The translations under genes and the position numbers were made by a program. The notes under the pieces were generated by a model. It searched no databases. It saw only the letters and a list, made by a program, of their open reading frames with translations, and was not told the DNA's origin. 30,132 nucleotides of DNA from Dimargaris cristalligena (lineage: Eukaryota > Kickxellomycota > Dimargaritomycetes > Dimargaritales > Dimargaritaceae): the NCBI GenBank assembly GCA_027576995.1, contig JANBQC010000339.1:1-30132 (forward strand), in the 5' to 3' direction. Shown here one piece after another: positions 21,701 to 30,132 of this stretch. The first letter of the stretch is position 1; every line of letters begins with the position of its first letter.

Positions 21701-24328
21701 GTGGAACAGTTGACGGCGACGACCACCCCCTACCTTAATATCTATCCAGTTCCCACCGTTTCACCGGTCCTTGGTATGCGACAGGGCGCCTACAGCAGTA
21801 GATCCTGCAGTCCCAAATCGATAGATAAAACGACCCCCTCCTCCCTTAGATATGAGTAGTCTAACCGATGCTTCGGATCGAATACGGCCAGGTCACTGTG
21901 GCTTACTAGCGAACGCCCCACCAGGAAAGTCTATAATCGTATTAATCAATTGAGACGGTGGCGGAGGTCATTTTCATTCGGTTCGAATTAATGGCATCCC
22001 TTCACGGGCTATTTTTACAATATACACGGAGTGGAGTTGGCGATGGAATGTAGGTCAATAGCGGGGTAACTCTATACCGAGGGAGGGATAGTAAGTACAC
22101 CCGAATGGAGAACAACGAGTCGAGGCACGGTGTTGGCTCCCCCTCAACTCCCCTCCCCGCAATGGCAGGGGTCAGGCTCTCTAACGTGGTGCTGTCCTAA
22201 AAATATGCCGTCTACTATTTATTCGAGCAGGAGAGGGGGGGTACGTGCCAACGGTTTACGACATTCCAGTGAATGGTTAATGACGCCTAGCTAAGCCCAC
22301 CTGCCTAAGGGCCTAAGCACCGTGTACATTCGAAGCCCATAGGTGCATGATCTGTATGGCCGATGTCACTATTGAATGTCCAGCATCGTACAGTCTGACC
22401 TGGACTGTAATGTAAGTCTTGTCATTTATGAGGGAGTGGGATAGTGAAGGAGTTGGCCAATCCAGGTGGTTTAGTGACTACTATGTATGTATGGGATGGA
22501 TTCAAGGGAGTGTTTAAAAAGAAGTGAAGCAGTGTAAAAAAGGCCCTAGTGAACTTTGACAGTAGTGACTTGAGAGTAACCTAGAGGCGGTGGGAATCTG
22601 GCTGAAAGAGCGACCCTCCCGCACTTTGGGTTTTCCAACGGATGGGTAAATATATATAATGAAACGCCCAGGGAAAAACCCACATTGAAGAAAGCAGAAC
22701 AAACCAACCGGTTCGAAGATCTCGCTTTCGAACACTTTCATTGGCACTACTGTAGTACTTGGGATTCCGATGCTCGTTCAGCCGGTGGCGGCTTGTTATT
22801 GTTATTATTTTTATGATTAGGGCATTGACCATCCCCGGATAGGGCGGCCACCCGCAACCATGGCAATGAAGAGGAGAGACTGACAGAGGCTACCAGAGAG
22901 AGGGAGGGAGTGTGTGTGGGTGTGTGTATAGGTGTGTAGGGGTGTAGGTGGGTGGGTGTGGATGTGGATGTGGAAGGGAAGAAGGAGGTCCAGCGGGGGC
23001 CACGCCGTCTCTCCTGTTGGGATTAGGGTGGATTGCAGCGGCAGAGGAGGAACGGAACTAGGAGGAGGGTACGGCTAGGGTCATATTAGGGTGACCCCTC
23101 AAATTGCCAAATTAGCGACCAGTGAATTGGGCGCGCATAGCCAAGGGGTGGGCCTCTCCTTGCGAGTGGGCCGCGGAACCCTGGTTCGTACAATTCTCAC
23201 CGCCGGTTGAAAGAATAGAGCCATTGAACGAGGCTATTCCGGTGGGCTCGTGTAGGATATGAAGGCGATCGAGATAGAGGAGGACATTTCCCCCCCGCTG
23301 TAAACTAGATTGCTTGCTTGAGGGCCGGCTGATGTAGCCTATGGCACTATTGTGCTGGTAAATGGAGGGATTCCGGGAATCTTTTTAATAGGCCAACGGG
23401 GCTTCGGGTAGTAAGTAGTGAGCTATAGTCTTTGCAATGACCTCGTTCCTCCAGTGTGATCGACCGCGACAGAGACCGACATGGAAAAAGAGGAGAGAGA
23501 GAGGCTTGCTTAACAGGGAGTGTTGCTGAGGTACGTCCCAGGGGCGCGCGCGCAGTCCGACCCAGAGCCGTCCCGTCAGCAAACCCTACCCACTATAATT
23601 GTATATATAGAAAGGGCCGCGGCGGCCAGCTCAACTCCGCTTCGCCAATGACCCTTTTAACGTGCGGTGGCGATACCCAGCATCCTTATATCTACTTTCT
23701 AATCCATCATCGAACTAACCCCCTCCTCTCACAATTATCTAATTAGCCTATCCCAAATTAACTATAATCCACTAGTGCCTTTTTCTCACTTCCTCACGAG
23801 CAGTGTTGGTCTAATTATCCTGTAGCTTTTTTTCCTCTCCTCCTTCTCTCTTTCTCACTCTCTTTCTCCACTCTGTCGGAGGTTTACGCCGTGGTTTTAG
23901 GACTTGGCAACTCGCCGCATTCCTTGGCTGTTCGTCGCTCGAATATCGTAGCCCAGTATCCACTAGACTGGCCCAGAAGCTCCCGTGGCGTGCCTCTCAG
24001 TTCTAAGTGGCGTCTTTGTCTCTACCCCTTTGGGTACGTCCCACCTACAAGCTCCGCCAGTATCCCGCATTCCGGTGCCCTGGATCCGCTGGGTCATTCC
24101 CCCACCACAAAAGTAGAAGCGTCGTCCGGTTATTGACCGACTCTGACTCCGACTCCCTCCCCAACGCCGCCTCTCTCCCCAGTGCGAGGGTATCGGGCTG
24201 ACACCTGGGCTGAATCTATCGGTCCCCATACTTACCCAAAGACGTTACTTGGCGTTTGAAACTACCCCCCAATTTTATATCATTTAGCTCAACGAAGCCC
24301 ACCGCACTCCCCCCGGCACTGTATTGTT
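18783..24328. other. Large gap (5.5 kb) without supportable gene
   Basis: AT-rich through about 21000, then more mixed. All frames are short and domainless. Visible items: a 7-bp-arm hairpin near 20273-20298 (TCCCACT / AGTGGGA), TA runs near 20953 and 21253, a GT-rich tract at 22911-22974, and near 23600 a TATATATAG followed by pyrimidine-rich DNA (about 23825-23875) that may belong to the cyclin promoter. No transposase, reverse transcriptase, tRNA or rRNA was found. A spliced ncRNA or decayed transposon cannot be excluded by eye. Confidence 0.5.
22911..22974. repeat. GT/GGGTGT-rich low-complexity tract
   Basis: Alternating GT runs with embedded GGGG and GGGTGGG blocks and two GGATGT units. 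It resembles irregular TG-rich repeats but is not a regular telomere array. Confidence 0.6.
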
Positions 24329-24483
24329 GTATGTTTGGGTAACCCAGACTCTGGGCTTTGAAACGCGTTGATAACCCTGTACCACTGCTCTTGTGGGTCG
24401 TTGCACTAGTTAATAGACCCCCCGCCCCACCAAATTTCTCCTTTTTCATAGAGCTCGGTTGACCCAATCTCTTTTATTTTTAG
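24329..24483 (+). other. Candidate 5'-UTR intron of cyclin gene
   Basis: A consensus GTATGT donor at 24329 and a pyrimidine-rich TTTTATTTTTAG acceptor ending at 24483, 18 bp before the cyclin ATG. The frame upstream of the donor that would join the cyclin contains TGA and no later ATG, so the intron would be in the 5' UTR. It contains the exon-like echo described in the findings. Confidence 0.5.
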
Positions 24484-24501
24484 TTTTACCAACGTCGCCC
24501 C

Positions 24502-26430
24502 ATGACCGCCCAACTTTTTAAGCGTAAAAGCGCTGCCCTCGACAGCAGTCGCCCCATCACCGGGCCGCACCCTTCGCCCAAGCCGAACGCCTCGACGGTG
24601 GGCCCGCGGCGGCGGTTTCGGGAAATCCCCGGGGCTATTGAGAGTTGGGTAACCCAGCGGATGGGGTTTGAACCCAGCCGTAAATCCGTTCCCAGTAAAT
24701 GGTTCAGCACCACCGAACGCAAATCCCCCATCCCCACCACCAGCCGGCTGTCGGGGCTCCGGAATGGGTGTTCCCTGGCGAGTCGCACCTCCTATAATCT
24801 GTCCCTGCCCACCCGGCCCGACCCCAACCGCCGGGGACGTTTGCCTACCGTATTGTCCATTTTCAAAGATAGCCACCATTTGGAGGACGACAACAACGAG
24901 GGCCCCAGTTCCAAGCGGCTCTGCACGCCCGTGCAGGATTCGTTTGATGACACCGCACTGTTGGATGGCGATACAGTCACTGGTAATGCCCTGTCGGAAT
25001 ACATTGACTTGACCACGAAAATCCCCGAAAACCCAGTGGTTATTTTATTGTCCCCCCCCGTCCTCCCGGATGATGATAATGAATACACTCCCGCTGGTGG
25101 GAATGGGCATCCCTCCCCAGCCAGCGGCGGGGATAGCCTGGACCTCCACGGTCGGTCCTGTCACCCGTCGTCTCCTTATTCTGACGCGTCCACCGATACC
25201 CTACTTAATCATTCGGCCTGGCGCAGTGTCCATTCCACCAGCCCCCTTCCCGCCTCCCCCCTGGCGGCCCATGCCGAAGGCGACCACGACGACAGCGACG
25301 GCGACCACACCCTGTGCGTGGACGCCCCGAATCCGCTGGCCGAGGCCTTTGCCGCCACCGAACGGGACTGTTTCGCCCATATGCAGCGGGTGGAGGCCGA
25401 CTACACGGTCGATCCCCATTATTTGATCAACCACCCTGACCTCAACGTCCACATGCGCCCCATTCTGGTCGACTGGCTCCTGGAAGTTGGCGCCGATTTC
25501 CATTTGCACCGGGCGACTATCCACATGGCGGTCAATTTCCTCGATCGCTTCCTCTCCTCCTGCCGCCACGTGACCCGCGACATTCTCCAATGCGTGGCCA
25601 CCGCGTGCCTCTCAATTGCCATCAAACTGGAGGAATACACTTGCCCTAAGCTGAAGGAGCTGGTCGACTTGGCCCAGGGCGCTTTTGATCTGGGTCAGCT
25701 CAAGCGGGCGGAACATATTGTGCTCAAGGGTATCAAATGGCGCCTCACCCCGCCCACCATCCAGCATTGGTTACCCACCTTCTTCCACCGGGCCTCCCAA
25801 CGCGCTCCCGCCGTCTTTCACGCTCCCCTCCCGGCCTCCACCGCCCATCGGCCCAAGCCGCCCACCTTCAACCCGGCTATCCACCGCCAGTCCTACCAAC
25901 CAACCTTGTGCCCTCTACTCGCCCACATCCCCCAGTTACCTTCGAACTGGTATTTCTACGCCAGCCACATTGCGGATGTGGCCCTTCATCACACCCATAG
26001 TCTCCGCTTCAGCTACTCGACCTTGGCCGCGGCTTCCTTTTACCTGGTCCTGGATCGGTTTGCGCCCGATTACTTGAAGGACTCCTTCTTCGAAGAGGTA
26101 ACGGGGCAGACGATGGCCAGCGTGCAGGACTGTGTGACCTTCCTCAGAACACGGGCGGGACCTTTGGTTATCGATGTGCCGTCTACTGCGGACCCATCCC
26201 TCGCTAAATACCGATTCGGTCCCAATTACCAAAAGTACCACAAGGATGCCCCTTATGCCTATCAGAACCACCACGCCGGCTGGCTGCCCGCCATTCAAAA
26301 AGGGTTGCGTGATTCCCCACAGTCGTCATCCAGCACTTCATCAGCGTCGACGTCGTCGTCAACGGCGTCATCGTCCTCGTCGTCTTCTACGTCCTCATCG
26401 GTGGCCCCTTGCCAGCCCATTTCTGTCTAG
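24502..26430 (+). CDS. Cyclin, E/A-like cell-cycle type
   Basis: A single exon of 642 codons; TAG is the only in-frame codon barrier upstream (24481). The first about 280 residues are disordered, rich in Ser/Pro, with basic and SP/TP sites. Cyclin box 1 (about 290-415) contains MRPILVDWLLEV (residue 318 on), LHRAT, LDRFL, and the Lys-Leu-Glu-Glu of AIKLEEY, which contact the CDK. The segment LKGIKWRLTPPTIQHWL is most like cyclin E/A. Cyclin box 2 carries a Pro/His-rich insertion of about 45 residues between its first two helices. A near-pure Ser tail (TCN codons, about 26325-26400) ends the protein. Residues K-R-L-C-T-P-V-Q-D around T142 resemble a Cdc4/Fbw7 phosphodegron, and RRGRL resembles a weak D-box. 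It should activate a Cdk1/Cdk2-type kinase in G1/S or later; the subtype is inferred. Confidence 0.9.
   Translation: MTAQLFKRKSAALDSSRPITGPHPSPKPNASTVGPRRRFREIPGAIESWVTQRMGFEPSRKSVPSKWFSTTERKSPIPTTSRLSGLRNGCSLASRTSYNLSLPTRPDPNRRGRLPTVLSIFKDSHHLEDDNNEGPSSKRLCTPVQDSFDDTALLDGDTVTGNALSEYIDLTTKIPENPVVILLSPPVLPDDDNEYTPAGGNGHPSPASGGDSLDLHGRSCHPSSPYSDASTDTLLNHSAWRSVHSTSPLPASPLAAHAEGDHDDSDGDHTLCVDAPNPLAEAFAATERDCFAHMQRVEADYTVDPHYLINHPDLNVHMRPILVDWLLEVGADFHLHRATIHMAVNFLDRFLSSCRHVTRDILQCVATACLSIAIKLEEYTCPKLKELVDLAQGAFDLGQLKRAEHIVLKGIKWRLTPPTIQHWLPTFFHRASQRAPAVFHAPLPASTAHRPKPPTFNPAIHRQSYQPTLCPLLAHIPQLPSNWYFYASHIADVALHHTHSLRFSYSTLAAASFYLVLDRFAPDYLKDSFFEEVTGQTMASVQDCVTFLRTRAGPLVIDVPSTADPSLAKYRFGPNYQKYHKDAPYAYQNHHAGWLPAIQKGLRDSPQSSSSTSSASTSSSTASSSSSSSTSSSVAPCQPISV
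26325..26400 (+). repeat. TCN repeat encoding poly-Ser tail
   Basis: Imperfect TCA/TCG/TCC triplets interspersed with ACG/GCG, in frame at the cyclin C-terminus. Encodes mostly Ser with Thr and Ala. Confidence 0.85.
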
Positions 26431-26973
26431 ATATTTCCTTCTCACCATTTTTCTTTTCTTAATTCCATTAGGCACCCTATCTGATCCTCTCGGTGTCTGA
26501 TCCTCCATAGTTGATCCTTTATTAGCGGCTTCCCTTGAAACTGTTCCCCGCCCCCTTGTACCCCACTACGACTCTTTCTATTTAATTTATTTATTGTTAT
26601 CTGTACAGCCCCTCGCCTCATAATATTATATACACTTTTCTTATTATTACTATTATCCACCCAACTATTATTTTCCTACCGCCATATTTTCGCCAAACTA
26701 CATCATACACACCTCCCCACCCACATATATATATATATATCTACATACCCCCCCTCCCATTCCTCATCAACTCTATACCTTCTTTATTTTACTTGGCACG
26801 GTTATTGCGATTCCGTAATTCAGGCATGTTCAGTTCCTTACTTTTCGCTTTTTCAACCCCGTTTTTAGTATTCTTTATTTTTATAATGATATTTTTCCGT
26901 CAGAGTTTCGCCATATCGACTGCCTACCTAATATCGGATCAACACGAAATAACCCCCCATAATCGATTTCTTT

Positions 26974-26979
26974 AATAAA
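26974..26979 (+). terminator. Possible polyadenylation signal of cyclin gene
   Basis: AATAAA about 545 nt past the stop. Far for a fungal 3' UTR, so a weak candidate. Confidence 0.25.
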
Positions 26980-27777
26980 TGATAGCCCTGGCATTGTGGT
27001 TAGTAGATTTATGGAGCGGCGGCGGGTCCTCGATAGCCGGGGGAGTTATTGAACACATTGTTACCGGTGGTCCTAACTGTACGAGTCCAAGTCGGGTCAC
27101 TGGTCCTGCAGGGGTTAGTGTGGTATGGCTTATGATTTGATTTGGGAACTAGGGTTTAATACGTGTCGCAATGATTAGCCGTTCAAGTACAGTATAGGCG
27201 TCTACTGAACGGGTACTGCTAAATGCAGGAGGTTTATCAATATACGGGGTTATTATTGTAGAGGGGAATGTCTAAAAGGGGTATGGGTAAGCATGGCCGT
27301 GGAATATCATGCACTGGTTCCAAGGGGAACACACCAGCGGGGTATTTGTATGGACCTCGGATAACTAGGAGATGTTTTGTGAAAATGTGGGGATTTTGCG
27401 TCACCCGGGGGACTGCAAGTTACCCTTGGGTAATCATGTAGTAATTAATCAATTTAGACTGCAGTCCCATTGATGGACTCCGGATGCGGGTTCTTTTAGC
27501 GGGATCACTGCATACTGGCATTGATAAATAGAGGCGGTAAACTTTCGCCCGACTATATTTTCAAATTGTGTTGATAGTAATATTTCTCGATGAGGCTAAT
27601 TGGGTAGCAACGGATACGATGTCAGAATCTGTATATTTTAATATGGAATCATCAACGAGATAGGACTACAACCAGGGCGACTCGATTGGTATTATAACAC
27701 AGTTTACTTCACCTATATGATTGTAGTAAGATACCTCACCAAGGTACTATCTTAAATAATATGATTAGTGATTTGTC

Positions 27778-27783
27778 TTTATT
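27778..27783 (-). terminator. Possible polyadenylation signal of small NLS gene
   Basis: AATAAA on the minus strand about 325 nt past the stop at 28109, in AT-rich DNA. Confidence 0.3.
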
Positions 27784-27814
27784 TAATTTTCAATTTATAT
27801 AACCAGATTTTTAA

Positions 27815-27873
27815 CGTTAACAGCAGTGGTTATATATATATAATGATATTAAAATAGCCGATTGCTGTTAACG
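27815..27873. repeat. Inverted repeat, 11-bp perfect arms
   Basis: CGTTAACAGCA at 27815-27825 and its exact reverse complement at 27863-27873 flank a 37-bp AT-rich core containing a TA run. Too small for an autonomous element; it could be a miniature element, a hairpin or chance. Confidence 0.6.
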
Positions 27874-28108
27874 CCTTTAATGCCATTAAAAATACAATGC
27901 ACATGTTGTTGTAGGACACAGAAGGAGCCATAATAGTCCCACCCGTGGAGAAGGAAATTGAAGTGTCGCTAGACCGGACCGAAGAAATGTACATTATTAG
28001 AATACATCAATAGGAAGACAGAGTAGTAGTACGGAACGAATTGGACGAAGTGTAATTTAAAGGCCAGCCTAACGATGGGCCGAGTGTCGGTGGGAAACCT
28101 CGAGCTTA

Positions 28109-28834
28109 CTATGAGTCATGGCTTTGCCGCAAGAGTCGCTCTAGGTGGAGTTGGTGGAGCACTTGGTTGATATTGTAATAATGCGAGCGGGACACGGCCC
28201 TTGATTCCGCGGACGTGCCAGGGGTCTCGTAAGCCATGGGACTGAGGGTAGTATCTGCTGGCGAGGGGAATTGGTGGACAGGATCAACTATACCGGGAAT
28301 GAAATGGTCAGTCATGGGCGTTGGTGGAGACCATTCCAAGGATGTCAGGCCGGGTGGTGAAAGGGCAGACTGCCCCGATATTGATCCCGCTGGCTTGTAG
28401 AAATCCGAAGGCAACGTCGGACTGGCGGGGGCGATACATATTCACGAGCACATAGGGGCATGATATAGTTGGGTTAGCCGACGCAATACTCGGGCTATAA
28501 AAGATGCTGACAGAGTGGGAAAGGGCTCCCCACAGTCAGGTTTTATCATTGCGGCTCCCAGGCCGAACAAAGACAAGCGATGCGGGAGAATAGTGAATCA
28601 AAGGGACTGCGTAAGAGCCAATACTTACAATGCCGATATAGGGTGTTCTAAGGGGCTGTCGATACACGCCGCTCCAGGGTGGTAAGCTCTGACCCGTTTA
28701 AGGTGGGGTTGTGGTTCGTGGTGGAGGTCTGAATGGTGGTGGTGATAAGCCGTGGGGGGCTCGTGACTTGCGAAGGGGCTCTGGCTACTGGGCGTCGGGT
28801 CAAAGGAGTCGGAGCGAGAGCGCTTACGGGACAT
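28109..28834 (-). CDS. Small NLS-bearing protein, unknown function
   Basis: Exons 28834-28629 and 28421-28109 join in phase 2 to 172 residues. The start ATG lies in a CACCATG context. The N-terminus SRKRSRSDSFD and a later LKRVR look like nuclear localisation signals, separated by a His-rich stretch (YHHHHSD and following). The middle has many Ser/Thr-Pro sites (LSPP, WSPPTP, FPSP, LSPM) that a proline-directed kinase could use. The C-terminus YYNINQVLHQLHLERLLRQ looks like an amphipathic helix and is the most structured part. The layout (N-terminal NLS, disordered middle, C-terminal helix) suggests a small nuclear adaptor or inhibitor, but I recognise no family. Both splice sites are good, which supports a real gene. 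Confidence 0.75.
28422..28628 (-). other. Intron of small NLS gene
   Basis: Donor GTAAGT, CTAAC branch candidate in GGCTAACCC, and acceptor CGCCAG, phase 2, 207 nt. Joining gives ISAFPTLPSDFYKP. Confidence 0.82.
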
Positions 28835-30132
28835 GGTGAACAAGGAATGAATACTACTTCGACTACTACCAATAATAGAAAGACTAAGTGGTGAATGAAG
28901 AAGGAACCGACGGAAGCGTTGCTTTCCGAAGTTATTAAGGAAGGGGTGGTGGACAAATCCGCAGGGTACTCCGCTGCAGGAGGGCGGATTTCGACAGGTC
29001 AATTGAAGACTAACGAGCAGAAATAAGTAGAGGACGCAAAAGAGGATAAATGCAAAGCAAAGCAAAGCAAAATATTGTATTCCGTTGTTTAGAAAGCAGA
29101 GGTGGTAAAGTAGCGCCAGGGTTAGGCTGGCCCTATCCAACCACTGCCGAGTGAAAAGAAGAGAAAGTTTAGACTGGAATATGGCCTCCCTCTGTCTTCC
29201 AACTGGATGATAGCTAAACATAGGAAGCCGATGGCCCTATTCCACCACCAAATCAAACCAAGCCATTCTAATGCTCTTTTGTTCACCTGATATATTTATC
29301 CGCCTAGAAAAAACCCCAAAATAAAAACCCACCAGCTGTTATTTAAAGTGCTGGATAGACCCAGAGTGTCCCATTATATACCATCGTCTAGTAGGTATTG
29401 TCTGTGGCCAGGGGCAGCTGATGGTCAACGTCACGCTTAAAAATGGTACTTGATGGGCATTTGGCTATATAAAAACACCCCAGAAAACATATCTCCCGCC
29501 ATTTGGAAGTAGTGGTGTGGTTATTGCCTAAATTGATGAGGTAGCTCAATGATTAAATAGTGCTATAGGCTTACCGAGATGGTGAACTCCTCCAGACACC
29601 ATTCTTGCACCCGGGTTTCTTAACTAATAAGTTTCTGAAAGGACGGAATGGGGGGCCAAATCTAAAAATTTATAGCAATAGGCCCGTTTGACGGATCAGG
29701 CATTCCTGATTACAAATTAATCAGGCCGCTACTTTACTCACCTACTTACCATTTAAAAGGCTATGAAATTGGGCTAAATTTCATGGGTATGAATTAAATA
29801 TAACTGTAGCAATGGTTAATCACTCAAGCATCCTATTCCAGTTTGCTGGAAAGAAATTTACTAAATTTGGAGCATCTGTCAATTGGGGGTTTATTAGCTG
29901 TCAGGGGGGGGGTATCAATTTATAAGAAGGCACCTAGGTACAGGCCATAAAGTGGAAGAGCACTTAGAAATATACTTACCTATGTATTGGCACTCCTAAT
30001 CTGACCTAAATCCAGACACAATGATCATCTATCCTTATTAGGTGTGGTGAACTTGCCACATTTTTTACCTACTTTTATTTTTTATCTATTTTTCGCACTT
30101 ATCGGAAGTATGCCCCTGACGAGTGAATGAGC
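28835..30132. other. Upstream region of small NLS gene and right edge
   Basis: The minus-strand leader of the NLS gene is pyrimidine-rich. A GCAAA repeat (four units) is at 29052-29071. A longer in-frame-looking minus ORF starting at 29221 reads through the leader, but its first part is hydrophobic low complexity and in another frame from the NLS protein's ATG context, so I did not use it. From about 29225 to the edge the DNA is AT-rich with no supportable gene. Confidence 0.5.
29052..29071. repeat. (GCAAA)n short tandem repeat
   Basis: Four GCAAA units in the upstream region of the small NLS gene. Confidence 0.8.

Larger units (their letters stand above)
26431..28108. other. Intergenic between convergent genes
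   Basis: The cyclin's pyrimidine- and TA-rich 3' flank (TA run at about 26724-26740) is followed by AT-rich DNA without a supportable gene. It includes an inverted repeat near 27815-27873 and candidate polyadenylation signals for both flanking genes. Confidence 0.55.

Noticed and set aside
21461..21859. 132-residue plus-strand frame with a hydrophobic segment
   Set aside because: The hydrophobic part is a translation of a T/C-rich run; no domain, no splice partners, no family resemblance.
23021..23095. TTAGGG units suggesting interstitial telomere repeats
   Set aside because: Only isolated single units, not tandem; expected by chance in G-rich DNA.
24663..24677. GGGTTTGAACCC, resembling a tRNA T-arm/B-box
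   Set aside because: It is in frame inside the cyclin coding sequence and has no acceptor stem, D-arm or anticodon arm around it.
24406..24879. 157-residue minus-strand Gly-rich frame
   Set aside because: Antisense of the cyclin N-terminus in a GC-rich coding region.
1..30132. CRISPR arrays, operons, insertion sequences or phage genes
   Set aside because: No regularly spaced repeats, no transposase or integrase, and intron-containing genes with long gaps show this is eukaryotic DNA.

Overview
The window reads as nuclear DNA of a fungus, probably an early-diverging lineage. Evidence: spliced protein genes with long introns (about 200-320 nt, GTAAGT/GTAGGT-type donors, YAG acceptors, CTAAC-like branch sites in some), wide AT-richer gaps, single-gene transcription units, and fungal-type regulators (a GIGYF/Smy2-like GYF protein, a PA-TM-RING ubiquitin ligase, a cyclin E/A-like cyclin). 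A secreted lineage-specific-looking protein would fit a host-associated fungus such as a Zoopagomycota mycoparasite, but the placement is inference. I saw no rRNA, convincing tRNA, CRISPR array, transposase or reverse transcriptase.

Layout. Minus strand: a UBZ4 zinc-finger gene running off the left edge (1-2104) with an unresolved frame change; a PA-TM-RING gene (4410-6565); a peroxisomal-type (S)-2-hydroxy-acid oxidase (7755-9468), which I reassembled from three exons into 370 codons. Plus strand: the GIGYF-like gene (10494-14895), which starts in a 35-nt coding exon; a signal-peptide protein with an F-box-like motif (17093-18782, two exons); a cyclin (24502-26430). Minus strand again: a small NLS-bearing protein of unknown function (28109-28834, two exons). 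The largest gap is 18783-24328, about 5.5 kb without a supportable gene.

The genes do not form an operon or an obvious cluster. Several concern regulated proteolysis or post-transcriptional control (RING ligase, cyclin with a candidate Cdc4/Fbw7 phosphodegron, GIGYF-4EHP type translational repressor, ubiquitin-binding UBZ4 protein), but I see no evidence that the linkage is functional. The hydroxy-acid oxidase and GIGYF genes are divergently transcribed from a 1.0-kb shared upstream region; the cyclin and the small NLS gene converge.

Best leads: (1) the secreted F-box-like protein as a candidate effector; (2) a clean 7-codon deletion in an otherwise well-conserved hydroxy-acid oxidase; (3) a TP-x-x-D phosphodegron and a proline-rich insertion in the cyclin; (4) a GIGYF protein retaining the YX4M-hydrophobic 4EHP-binding motif; (5) a hidden continuation of the UBZ4 gene; (6) two short exon-like echoes in non-coding DNA next to their parent exons.
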